Below, one piece after another: positions 33,742 to 64,000 of a DNA stretch of 64,000 nucleotides. Both the position numbers and the translations under genes were made by a program. Each line of letters starts with the position of its first letter. Position 1 is the first letter of the stretch. This stretch comes from Leptospira weilii serovar Ranarum str. ICFT (lineage in GTDB: Bacteria; Spirochaetota; Leptospiria; Leptospirales; Leptospiraceae). Location: positions 138,501 through 202,500 of the forward strand of contig NZ_AOHC02000041.1 in assembly GCF_000332415.1 (NCBI RefSeq), in the 5' to 3' direction. The notes beneath the pieces were generated by a model. The model searched no databases and was not told the origin of the DNA. It was given only the letters and a program-made list of their open reading frames with translations.

Positions 33742-33843
33742 AGAGTTTGTTCGGATCCACAAAAACCTAAAACCGTCTCTTTCGGTAGTTTACGTATTTT
33801 GAATGACTTTTTTAAGGTTTTGGGAAGGTCTTCGGATTTTGGA

Positions 33844-34368
33844 TCAATCTTTTTTCCTAAAACCTAATTCCAAAAAGTTTTGGTGGAATAAAGCAGCGTT
33901 TTTCGGACTGAGAAGTTTCACTTTTTTTTCTATAACCGTAATGTGAAAATCGACATATTCGTTTCGATAGGCTTCTCCTTCCTGAATTGAAAAATCAATA
34001 CTTGAAAATATTCTACCTTGTTTGATTGGCTTTCTGATTTGAAACGGAAGTTCTTTGTGACCTTCCCCGTTTAACGAAATTTTGAATAAAGAAATAAATT
34101 CGGAGGGAAACCGAGTGTTTGCACCAAGTACGATCTGATAATTGCCCGATATTTTAGTAGGGAATCGAATCGTCGCAGAAAGATCGTTGTTCAGTTTGAA
34201 GTTTAAATAAAATGGATAACTGGAAGTTTCCTCTTCTTTGAAATAATTCGGAAGTGTAATATCATGACTCCATATTCCGTTCGTTGAAAATGGAGCTAAA
34301 AGAATAATCCATAAGAATAATTGAATTCGTTTGGATTGTAAAAGTTTCATGGAAAGTATCGTTTTCAT
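33844..34368 (-). CDS. Exported hypothetical protein
   Basis: 174 residues from ATG 34368; an internal ATG six codons in is an alternative. A basic N-terminus is followed by a hydrophobic stretch (IQLFLWIILLAPFSTNGIWS), a likely signal peptide. The remainder is a single beta-rich domain (~130 residues). It lies 22 bp after the gene at 34391-35035, probably in the same transcript. No family recognised. Confidence 0.6.
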   Translation of the reverse strand: MKTILSMKLLQSKRIQLFLWIILLAPFSTNGIWSHDITLPNYFKEEETSSYPFYLNFKLNNDLSATIRFPTKISGNYQIVLGANTRFPSEFISLFKISLNGEGHKELPFQIRKPIKQGRIFSSIDFSIQEGEAYRNEYVDFHITVIEKKVKLLSPKNAALFHQNFLELGFRKKD

Positions 34369-34390
34369 TCTTTCAAGAATGTCGTCTAAC

Positions 34391-35035
34391 TTACAACTTC
34401 ACGAACTTACCCAAAACTTCCAGGACCTTGGGTCCTTTGGAACCTGCCTCTTTTTCTAAAAACGAGCCCGTAAAAACATGAGCCTTTTGATTCACGATAA
34501 AAATTCTCTGATAGTTATGAATTTTAAGATTTTTACCGCCGACCGGTTGTTCAAACCTGCTTTCTAAAAGGACACTATCGATTCCGTGGATTTTGGATTT
34601 TTTCGGAGGATTGATCATTTCATATTTTTGTAATACGACCGGATAAAGACCCGTCATTGTGGAAATGTAATCATCCAAGGAAATTTCCCTCGGTTGTTTG
34701 GAAAGGTCCTCTATCGTATAATTGATGTTAGTATTGAATAAACCTGCTTCCGTACTTCCTTGCGGATATTCAAAAAGAAAAAAGTTGATTCCTACAAATT
34801 CAAGAGCCTTTTTGATCGTGCCTGAATTGTCCGTGTCCGATGCGATTTTTTCCGTTTGGTTCATGAGGTTCGGATTATCGTTAAAATTCCAACCTTCGTA
34901 GTCGAGTCCGAGTCCGAGAGAAGGAATTTGAACCACTTTCGCGTTTGGTTTTAAGGAATGTTCTTTTTTACAATCGAGTATTACGAATGTTAAGAAGAGT
35001 AGGATGAAGAGAATACGAATCGGATTGTGTTTCAT
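34391..35035 (-). CDS. Exported hypothetical protein, possible lipoprotein
   Basis: 214 residues from ATG 35035, with AGGAG about 10 bases upstream; the frame extends to 35095 without support. The N-terminus MKHNPIRILFILLFLTFVILDC looks like a lipoprotein signal, but the residue before the Cys is Asp, disfavoured in leptospiral lipoboxes and, if lipidated, unusual. The mature part has a Lys/Glu-rich start then an alpha/beta domain of about 180 residues. Function unknown. Confidence 0.65.
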   Translation of the reverse strand: MKHNPIRILFILLFLTFVILDCKKEHSLKPNAKVVQIPSLGLGLDYEGWNFNDNPNLMNQTEKIASDTDNSGTIKKALEFVGINFFLFEYPQGSTEAGLFNTNINYTIEDLSKQPREISLDDYISTMTGLYPVVLQKYEMINPPKKSKIHGIDSVLLESRFEQPVGGKNLKIHNYQRIFIVNQKAHVFTGSFLEKEAGSKGPKVLEVLGKFVKL

Positions 35036-35262
35036 ACGGTTGGATCTCCTAAGAAATGAAAAGAATACTTTTTTCGATAAAAAAAAGCGAGTCAATTTAG
35101 AATTTATCCTAGAACGTATCTTATTTTCTTTTCCGCATGTACGAAGAAAGTTGTCGAATGTGAAAAATTTAAGATAAGCCGCTTTATTTCATTTAACGGA
35201 AATAAGGCGAAGGATTCTTGTGTTCGGTTGTGTTTTAATTGAAAAGGGGTTTTTAAAGAAAT

Positions 35263-35292
35263 AAAAAAGCCGATCCGCAGATCGGCTTTTTA
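35263..35292 (-). terminator. Rho-independent terminator of the COX4-like gene
   Basis: GCCGATC-CGCA-GATCGGC hairpin (35269-35286) flanked by an A-run on the left, which is the T-run on the minus strand. It lies about 21 bp past the stop at 35313. Confidence 0.85.
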
Positions 35293-35312
35293 GGATTTTC
35301 AAGAACGATCGA

Positions 35313-35903
<591 letters not shown>

Positions 35904-36005
35904 CTATCCTGAATGTGGACCGCATAGATTGCGGATGGTTTTCCGGGCGGTAAACCGCGACCTGGAGGACATCCTGGCAAGGTCTGAAAAAGCCTCAAGT
36001 ACATT

Positions 36006-37238
36006 TCAGTGGAGAATTCGTTTCCTCCAATCGGAATAAAACTTTTCAATTCTCTCTTGTATCGTTTCTCGAGAACTTTCTAAAAAGCTCAAAAGAATCC
36101 AGGAAATTCCGTAAGACTTTCCCGAAGTAAATCGATCCGGAGTCAAGGGAAGAATGTTCAGTCCCTTGGGCTTGCCCCAGTCTGAAATCCATTCCGAATA
36201 TTTCGGAATCGGTTCTCTCAATGGTAAGGGAAGAATGGAAAGATTTTCACCGAATCCTTTTTTGATTTCGTTGAGGGCGGGGGACTTTGAAAATTCAAAC
36301 AGAATTCTTCCCATGGACCATCGAAAATTCGTTTCACTGATCCTTTGTATTTTTTTTATATTTTGAGAATAGAACTCAAAACCGTCGAGTGAAACCGGAC
36401 CAACGTATTTCGGAGAAAAACTTTTGGATAATTCTTTCACGACCGGTTCCAAAAGGGAAGCGAGATGTTCGGATTCTTTTTCTGAAGAAAGATAAGCGCC
36501 GTTGTATTTTCCTTTTTGGTCGCAGATTTGAATCGTAGTTCCGGAAAATGTGGGAACTCCCGCGTTAAAATCATAGAGACACGAAAAATCAAACGTTCGT
36601 ATCATCCAAGGTTCGGCGACGCTTGGAAACCAAGAGGAATCTTTTGCGGCGTCCCAATCTTCCCGATTCTCCGAAACCAGGGAAGAAAATTGAAGAATTT
36701 TATGTCTTCCTGAAAAACTAAACTCCGGTTTGAGAACGGTCTTGTCTGGCCGTAGTTCCGACCATTCGGAGATCAACGCGGAGAGATAAGAAGGTTTCTC
36801 CAAAATCTTGGCGGGGATATCTTGAAAGCCCCGTTCCGATTTCCAACGAGCCAGAAGAATTTTAGAATTCAACCTTTTGGAAAGTTCCGCTTTTTGAGGA
36901 GAATAAAGGATTTCGCCCGAATCATTCAGATCGGAAACGGAACCCCATTCTTCCCAGGTTCGGATCGGATCGATCGGTGAAGTTTGAAGATTCTGATCGG
37001 AATTTCTTTTTAAGAATTGAAATTTGCAAAATCGAATTCCTCTCGTTTCCCAAAATTCGATCCAACTCGGATCGGGACGTTCTCGCAAGAAAATCGTCGT
37101 CGACGGATTACAAATCGATTGAAAGAGAAAAAACAGATTTTCCAGAGATCGATTTTTCAAATCCAATCTTTCGGGAGCGATCTTTCCGGATCGTAACTCT
37201 TCCTCAAAAAATCCGTTGAACCTGCAATAACGAGTCAT
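36006..37238 (-). CDS. ATP-grasp-like protein of unknown role
   Basis: 410 residues. The middle and C-terminal parts carry weak ATP-grasp features: KPEFSFSGRHK (nucleotide-binding Lys strand), YVGPVSLDGFEFY and ISETNFRWSMGR, the last like the E-x-N-x-R metal/ATP end of the fold. The N-terminal ~140 residues, with many Trp and Arg, look like the preceding substrate domain. Such proteins join acids to amines or thiols at ATP cost. The substrate is unknown and the match is from motifs only. Single gene, divergent from 37315. Confidence 0.55.
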   Translation of the reverse strand: MTRYCRFNGFFEEELRSGKIAPERLDLKNRSLENLFFLFQSICNPSTTIFLRERPDPSWIEFWETRGIRFCKFQFLKRNSDQNLQTSPIDPIRTWEEWGSVSDLNDSGEILYSPQKAELSKRLNSKILLARWKSERGFQDIPAKILEKPSYLSALISEWSELRPDKTVLKPEFSFSGRHKILQFSSLVSENREDWDAAKDSSWFPSVAEPWMIRTFDFSCLYDFNAGVPTFSGTTIQICDQKGKYNGAYLSSEKESEHLASLLEPVVKELSKSFSPKYVGPVSLDGFEFYSQNIKKIQRISETNFRWSMGRILFEFSKSPALNEIKKGFGENLSILPLPLREPIPKYSEWISDWGKPKGLNILPLTPDRFTSGKSYGISWILLSFLESSRETIQERIEKFYSDWRKRILH

Positions 37239-37314
37239 AATGTCTTAAAATTTTTGGTTTGTAAAATCAAGAATGGAACATCAGAATTTCGATAATCTGA
37301 ATAAGGGTAAATTT

Positions 37315-38109
<795 letters not shown>

Positions 38110-38163
38110 TCGGCATATTCAAATTTAGGATTGTGTAACGGTTGCTTTGAATTACGGCTAACG

Positions 38164-38373
38164 TTATTTTTTGATTAAGAAGTCGCTGATGACTTTTTCT
38201 TGGGTCAGATATTTTTTGTTGAGATAGGAAATGGCGTTGTTGATAAATCGCGGAATTTCTTTTCCCGCTTCCAACAAATCCAATTTTGTCTGTGTCAGTT
38301 CGTCGATCGTAGACAAAGCCAATCTACGCTGACTCTGATGCGATTCGAACTCGTCTTCGGTCACGAAAGCCAT
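38164..38373 (-). CDS. Small hypothetical protein
   Basis: 69 residues, soluble and helical (TIDELTQTKLDLLEAGKEIPRFINNAISYLNKKYL), with a basic end. A GAAAGG site lies about 11 bases upstream of the ATG at 38373, which is rather far. Unit between a + strand exported gene and a - strand transporter. Small size makes it uncertain. Confidence 0.5.
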   Translation of the reverse strand: MAFVTEDEFESHQSQRRLALSTIDELTQTKLDLLEAGKEIPRFINNAISYLNKKYLTQEKVISDFLIKK

Positions 38374-38473
38374 CTTACTTTTTACCTTTCGTTCAGAGTA
38401 TCAAAATCTCGGGAAAACGCAAGTCGTTCTTCGCAATCCAATATTACAAAAGCCCGAGAATCCCCGATTAAGT

Positions 38474-39811
<1,338 letters not shown>

Positions 39812-39969
39812 GGTTTGCCTTTTTGATTTTAATCAGGAATTTCGAAGGCTATTTTTTCGAAAACCCTGTGTCAAATGAAAACCGTAAAAAATTTATCTTG
39901 CAGAAGATTTTCGGAATCTCTAATCTGAATGGAAAATCGTTTTCCGACTGTCCAATTAAATAGAAGAAT

Positions 39970-40193
39970 ATGGATTCCTCATTTTTCAACCAAGTAGATC
40001 TCTGCCAACTTATGCGCCCTCGTAAAGTTTGTGTGTGCAACCAAATATCCGAAGAAGATATCCTAACTTCGATTCGAAACGGAAACGATACCTTGCAAAA
40101 ACTTATGGACGATACGGGCGCTTCGACCGGATGCGGGACCTGTTCGAATTCGGTTCGTAAAATTTTGGCTCGAGAACTGAACGCTCCGAGAGC

Positions 40194-40197
<4 letters not shown>
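39970..40197 (+). CDS. BFD-like [2Fe-2S] ferredoxin
   Basis: 75 residues. BFD-type cysteine set: VCVCNQISEEDIL then TGCGTCSNSVRKIL, i.e. two Cys near the front and two at C-x-x-C. Such proteins carry electrons, for example to bacterioferritin, or serve in small redox units. The last codons overlap the following RibD-like gene (ATGA), so the two are translationally coupled. Confidence 0.85.
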
Positions 40198-40856
<659 letters not shown>

Positions 40857-40875
40857 AAATCAAACGCCCGGATAT

Positions 40876-41508
<633 letters not shown>

Positions 41509-41544
41509 TGGATTGATGTAAAAGAAAATAAGCCGTAAAACAAG

Positions 41545-41677
<133 letters not shown>

Positions 41678-41777
41678 TGTTTTTATTCTCGCCGGTTTTG
41701 TCATTCTTAAATTAAAAAGATGAAGGAATTTTATCGGAACCTGTCCGATTTTTTTAATTAATTTTAGATTTGACTCG

Positions 41778-41797
41778 CTTACCTACCGATAGGTAAG
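41778..41797. promoter_or_regulatory. TetR-type operator palindrome
   Basis: CTTACCTA-CCGA-TAGGTAAG: perfect 8-bp inverted repeat with a 4-base spacer, 7 bases upstream of the TetR-family ATG at 41805. Its position suggests autoregulation by that protein. Confidence 0.8.
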
Positions 41798-41804
41798 TGG
41801 TGCT

Positions 41805-42384
41805 ATGAAACCGATGGGAGACACAAAAGAAAAAATTGTCGCTCTTGCCAGAGATTATTTTCAAAACGTCGGTTTTCAATCTTTCAGCTTTCAAGATATA
41901 GCGGATGATTTAGGAATTAAAAAGGCTAGTGTTCATTATCATTATCCTTCCAAGGATGAATTGGGTCTTGAAATACTGGAAGTATATTATAAGGACTTTG
42001 AAGAATATAAGAAAAACATAAAGGAAAGATCGTCCAGAGTCAGGCTGTTCGGGCTTTTTAAACTCTACGAGGGTTACGCGGGCGAGAACGGAAGGATTTG
42101 TCCGTTCGGCGTCGTAGGTACGGAGTATCACGTTCTTTCTCAAACGATCCGCGACAAAACGCGGGTTCTTCACAATCAACATCGCGATTTTCTAATACAA
42201 ACTCTGCAAGACGGAATTAAGGACGGGTCTTTTACGCTTACTCTCGGCGTTCGCGACACGGCGGATTTATTTATGTCCGCGATTCAAGGGGCGATGCAGA
42301 TTTCAAGAATCCGAATGGATAAGGAATATTTCTCGAAGACGATCAAAAGTCTTAAGTCGATGATACAAATTAAGGAGCATAAAA

Positions 42385-42398
<14 letters not shown>
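41805..42398 (+). CDS. TetR/AcrR-family transcriptional regulator
   Basis: 197 residues. The N-terminal helix-turn-helix (about 10-55) reads KIVALARDYFQNVGFQSFSFQDIADDLGIKKASVHYHYPSKDELG, typical for the family. The C-terminal domain senses a ligand and includes a Cys (GRICPFG). It overlaps the start of the PaaI-type thioesterase gene by 14 bp. A palindromic operator lies immediately upstream. The pair therefore looks like a self-regulated operon, with the ligand perhaps an acyl-CoA or related compound (inference). Confidence 0.9.
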
Positions 42399-42888
<490 letters not shown>

Positions 42889-43038
42889 TTTTACCTTTAG
42901 GACTTATAAGCGGAATATTAAGAAAAGTTGATGGAATCAAAAGCGGAGTCGGTGCGGTCCGTGAAAGCGGACTTTTGCAGTCCAACGTTTGCCGGGTTTG
43001 GCGATCGTGTATTTATTGAGAATGTAAGAATCTCATGG

Positions 43039-43974
<936 letters not shown>

Positions 43975-44344
43975 GAGTCGTTTCAAATGATCCCTTTCCC
44001 AGAATAGCGAAGCCACTGGCCTGTAAACAAAAAAATACCTTCGTTCTTGAGAATCGATTCTCTTAAAAGAAATTCTTATCGTTTTGTGAATCGAAGACAT
44101 TGTGTTCTATTAGACTTTTCTAAAGTAAATCGGTGTATTGCAAATGAGGCGTTGAATTTTCAATTCGCCGTCTTTCTCCGCGAACTCAGGTTAAATTACG
44201 ACTTTGGCGGACGTATTTTTCGAATTCCAAACGTTAAATCCCCGTTATTCGATGTTGCAAACTTTTTCAAAAAATGTCGGGAAAGTCATCGAAAAGAGAA
44301 ACAATTGTTGCAATTGTTGTCAAAAAATGTATTTATTGCCGACT
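43975..44344. other. Divergent promoter region with a tandem 9-bp repeat
   Basis: About 370 bp between divergent genes, no gene seen. CAATTGTTG occurs twice in tandem at 44302-44310 and 44311-44319, 25 bp before the start of the phospholipase-like gene. That could be a regulator site. Otherwise no palindrome of note. Confidence 0.4.
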
Positions 44345-45342
<998 letters not shown>

Positions 45343-45358
<16 letters not shown>

Positions 45359-45777
45359 GCGAAGAGCACCCGCGTAAAAAAAGAAAAAGAAAAGTTAAGA
45401 GGAAGTCGATTTGGGGAGAGGTCCTGATCGTATTCGCGGGATTTCCGATTTTGATGGCTTGGATTTCTTTTCGTAGTTTCGTATGTTGGGGAAATTTGAG
45501 TTATACCGGAGAGGTTTTTTGTACCGTTTCCGGTGCGATCAATCCGCTTCTTTTGATTTTAACTTTGTTCCTAATCCTATTGACGTTCGTGGATCTTCAC
45601 AAATTGGGGGACGAACTCGAGGAACTGCCCAAATGGTCTTCAAAACGGATTTATAAGGGGTTTCGATCCTTGGAAAAATGGGATAAGATTCATTTTTCGG
45701 TTTCGTTTGTTTCCTTTTTGGGGGCTTTGATCGTCGGGATTTATCTTCTGAATCATTTTGAGTTTAGTTTATTTTAA
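45343..45777 (+). CDS. Small membrane protein
   Basis: 144 residues. Basic N-terminus (HPRKKRKRKVKRKSIWGE), then three membrane segments. AGGGGG lies upstream of the ATG inside the end of the preceding gene, and the reading frames overlap by 16 bp. It is between the phospholipase-like gene and the GMC flavoprotein (27 bp gap), so all three are likely one transcript. It could anchor partner proteins; this is inferred from location. Confidence 0.65.
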
Positions 45778-45804
45778 TGTACGAACATACTATTCGGGGT
45801 TGTG

Positions 45805-47529
<1,725 letters not shown>

Positions 47530-47631
47530 CTCACTTGAGGTTTTGGTACGGGCTAAGCTAAGTCATATCGATTTGCCTATCCGGCTTGCAAAATTGAATA
47601 CACGAAAATAATATTCGTTTTTAGGATTATT

Positions 47632-51828
<4,197 letters not shown>

Positions 51829-51900
51829 ATTGTAAAAATTCAGTTAGAGTTTTGAATGTGCAGGAATGTAAATTCTCGCGTATTCTTTCGTTTTGAATTC

Positions 51901-52554
51901 TTATTTCTCGGAAGAAGAAATCAGTTCCCAGCCGATCCAAGCGTGGCCGAGTGCAAAAAGTCCGAGGGCCATCAAAGAAACCAGATTGCCCTGATACAAA
52001 AAAATCTTCTTTGCCGTAACGGATCCTAAAAATCCGAAGATAGGCACCACGATAAACAAGATCGCAGGTATCTTGGATACGATCCTCTGTTGATTCAGTC
52101 CGATCGCAAAAAGAATACTTCCGATTAAAAACGGCAATAACAACGGAATTAAAAAGATCACGCCTCCCGTTTGCATAAAATGCATCACTCGCACTACATT
52201 CTCCTGAATATTGATAGAATCATCCGTCATGTAATACGCGAGAAGGTGAAAGAATGCATCCGAACAAAATCCTAAAACACCGATTGCTGCCAGCACGATT
52301 CCGATCGAAGTATATCTTCTTGGAGGAAATACAATTTGAATCAAAGAAAAAAATGCAATTGTGTATAGAATCGAAGAAACGATTTGCACGATTACGGAAC
52401 TGAACACTGACATTCTGGATTGTTTTACGATCGCAAGAATATGCGCGCTGTCCACTGTTCCCGGATCGGGCATTAAATACCAGCTCAACCAAAACGTAAT
52501 TCCCGCGAGAATCAAGAGAACACCTGTGAGAATTTTAAATCGGTTCGTATTCAT
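51901..52554 (-). CDS. Multi-pass membrane protein
   Basis: 217 residues, about six membrane segments, few motifs (LAGITFWLSWYLMPDPGTVDSAHI, DAFFHLLAYYMTDDSI). An AGGAG site precedes the ATG. It follows the methyltransferase by 23 bp and ends the minus-strand set that includes the GMC oxidoreductases. It resembles DUF4386-like membrane proteins only loosely; function unknown. Confidence 0.65.
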   Translation of the reverse strand: MNTNRFKILTGVLLILAGITFWLSWYLMPDPGTVDSAHILAIVKQSRMSVFSSVIVQIVSSILYTIAFFSLIQIVFPPRRYTSIGIVLAAIGVLGFCSDAFFHLLAYYMTDDSINIQENVVRVMHFMQTGGVIFLIPLLLPFLIGSILFAIGLNQQRIVSKIPAILFIVVPIFGFLGSVTAKKIFLYQGNLVSLMALGLFALGHAWIGWELISSSEK

Positions 52555-52577
52555 TTGTTAAATTATCTCCTTCTTTT

Positions 52578-53288
52578 TTACTTCGCTTTCCTACCGACAA
52601 AAAATGCGATGGCTCCGATGACATACAACTCGTAGTCTTCGAAGTTTTCTTTGAGAGCCGCTTCCAAATCCGGGAACGTATCTTCCGTATTATGAAAAAC
52701 GCCTTCCCGATTTAGATTTTTCATTCCTCTTCTGGATAAGTAATGAGTTTGTCCGAGATCGTGTAACGCGGTCGTACCGAAAATGACTCCGCCCGGTTTG
52801 CGGATCGCAATCAAGTTCTTAAATGCGGTCGATGCTTTTGTGCGGATCGGTCCCGGAACGCAGTGGAATAAAAAACTCAGTCCGATGGAATCGAATTTTT
52901 CTTTTGTGTTGATAGGTTCCAGAATGTTGGCCCTATACGCGTTGAATTGTCCCGCGATTTTGGAAAGTCTTCTTCTGGCTTCGATCAGGGAATTCGGATT
53001 CAAATCCATTACGGATAGAGCGGGTTTTGCAACCGGGAATGTGGCGTTTTGCAAAAGATAACCCGTTCCCACCCCGATATCCAAGTGATTGGCGCTTAAA
53101 TTTTTGTTATAAAGGTCGATCATGTTTTGAGAGGGGCAACGCCAGAACCATCTGCTGATGATATGTAAAACGATGAGGTCGTAAAACCTCAGAAAACTCG
53201 GAGTATAAACTTGTTGTCCTTCTATGACCTCGGGGCTGTACTGATTTTCAGACAATCCAAGATCGATGTAGAATTTATCTTGTTGCAT
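52578..53288 (-). CDS. Class I SAM-dependent methyltransferase
   Basis: 236 residues. SAM site HLDIGVGTGYLLQNATFP (motif I), followed by VMDLNPNSL and FDSIGLSFLFHCVPG; end RKPGGVIFGTTALHD. Substrate unknown; lipids are plausible given the operon. An AAAGGA site lies a few bases before ATG 53288. It belongs to the minus-strand set after the two GMC genes, with a gap of about 150 bp. Confidence 0.85.
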   Translation of the reverse strand: MQQDKFYIDLGLSENQYSPEVIEGQQVYTPSFLRFYDLIVLHIISRWFWRCPSQNMIDLYNKNLSANHLDIGVGTGYLLQNATFPVAKPALSVMDLNPNSLIEARRRLSKIAGQFNAYRANILEPINTKEKFDSIGLSFLFHCVPGPIRTKASTAFKNLIAIRKPGGVIFGTTALHDLGQTHYLSRRGMKNLNREGVFHNTEDTFPDLEAALKENFEDYELYVIGAIAFFVGRKAK

Positions 53289-53440
53289 TTTTCGTCCTTT
53301 TAACGTTCGGGTTCCGCCGAATAAGGCACGATTTATTTTTCATCCGAATTCTTCAAGTATATTCCGAAAACACATTAGAATATTGTTGTATTCAAAAAAT
53401 ATGGATTATTACCGTCAAAAGCGCGGTTTCCCGCGTCGAA

Positions 53441-55009
<1,569 letters not shown>

Positions 55010-55057
55010 ATTTTCTTCCGTGGAATTACATTATAAATCTCTAAAATTCAAAATTCT

Positions 55058-58471
<3,414 letters not shown>

Positions 58472-58722
58472 TGTCTTTACCTGGGTTAAATTGGCAGAAT
58501 ATTTCCAAAAAAGGAAAATATTGCAAGGAAAAAGCGGCTCAAGGATGTTGATTCTTTAAAATAATGAAACGTTCTTTGTGGTTGACGCCCGATTTAAAAT
58601 CGTACAGGCTAACGTATCAAATACGCATATGATTGTTTGATTCTATTCTGAAAATCTAAACTTACCGTTTCCCGAAAAGGGAAGGGCGTTATGTATCTTT
58701 ATCTAAAATCAGAAGGAATTAC

Positions 58723-59805
<1,083 letters not shown>

Positions 59806-60037
59806 AGTAATTCCTGATCGGAACGCATTTTGTCTTTTCTTCCTAAAATCCGATCCGTAACGGAAGAACCGATGCGGAGTTCCCTCCTACTTTGCCGAAA
59901 TAAGCGCAAATTGTTCGTCTCACATTCTAAAATCCGATCTAAAAAAGATTTGTCTAAAAAATCTTGTTAGTTATAGAACAAATTTCGGATACTATATCGA
60001 ACTTACCGTTTCAACAATCGGTTTCTTATTTTTTAAT

Positions 60038-62500
<2,463 letters not shown>

Positions 62501-62560
62501 TATTCGTATAAACTATAATTTTTTTTTACGAAAATCGTAGACAAATCGAAATCTTCCGTT

Positions 62561-64000
<1,440 letters not shown>

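Overview
The window looks like chromosomal DNA of a pathogenic Leptospira (Spirochaetota). Evidence: (1) a 5S rRNA gene standing alone, with no 16S or 23S nearby, as known for Leptospira; (2) a DUF1554 lipoprotein of a type expanded in this genus; (3) a decayed IS982-family element of the kind found in pathogenic leptospires; (4) many exported or outer-membrane proteins of unknown function with weak lipoboxes. By eye the G+C is near 40 % (not counted), which fits the borgpetersenii/weilii/santarosai side of the genus better than interrogans. Species is not settled by this.

Layout. 1-4.2 kb is accessory and decayed: a WGR + leucine-rich-repeat protein running off the left edge, the tail of a pRiA4b ORF-3-like protein, a structured non-coding block, an IS982 element broken by a stop, frameshifts, a deletion and a MITE-like palindrome, then the DUF1554 lipoprotein. 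4.3-18.2 kb is ordinary chromosome: icd, mazG, a dual-receiver protein, a LOG-family hydrolase, an ankyrin protein translationally coupled to an AEC transporter, tRNA-Thr(CGT) and a sulfatase-modifying-factor-like protein. A second copy of the MITE-like palindrome sits at 18.4 kb beside a DEAD-box helicase gene. 20-42 kb holds an alginate-export-type porin, a YdeI/OmdA protein, a GlpT-like antiporter, ppa, a lipid acyltransferase, the queE-(RapA-like helicase)-pheT run, a gamma-carbonic anhydrase, an orphan cytochrome oxidase subunit IV, an ATP-grasp-like protein, a UMF1 transporter, a BFD ferredoxin/RibD-like reductase/MtgA run and the isolated 5S gene.

41.7-58.5 kb is the most interesting part. 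A TetR regulator with a perfect palindromic operator is followed by a PaaI thioesterase, then a CDF metal exporter on the other strand. Next come two converging gene sets. On the + strand: a phospholipase-C/P1-nuclease-like exported protein, a membrane protein, a GMC/cholesterol-oxidase-like flavoprotein and a 1398-residue protein with the whole domain plan of mammalian soluble adenylyl cyclase (two cyclase domains, NTPase, helical repeats). On the - strand: a flavoprotein fused to an alpha/beta hydrolase with a cysteine nucleophile, a third GMC-like flavoprotein, a methyltransferase and a membrane protein. All three flavoproteins carry the same ferredoxin-like four-cysteine motif. I infer a lipid or sterol oxidation/hydrolysis locus; the substrate is not visible from sequence.

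58.7-64 kb: rsgA, a 7TMR-DISM hybrid histidine kinase, and a B12-binding radical SAM protein running off the right edge. No CRISPR array, prophage or integron was seen.
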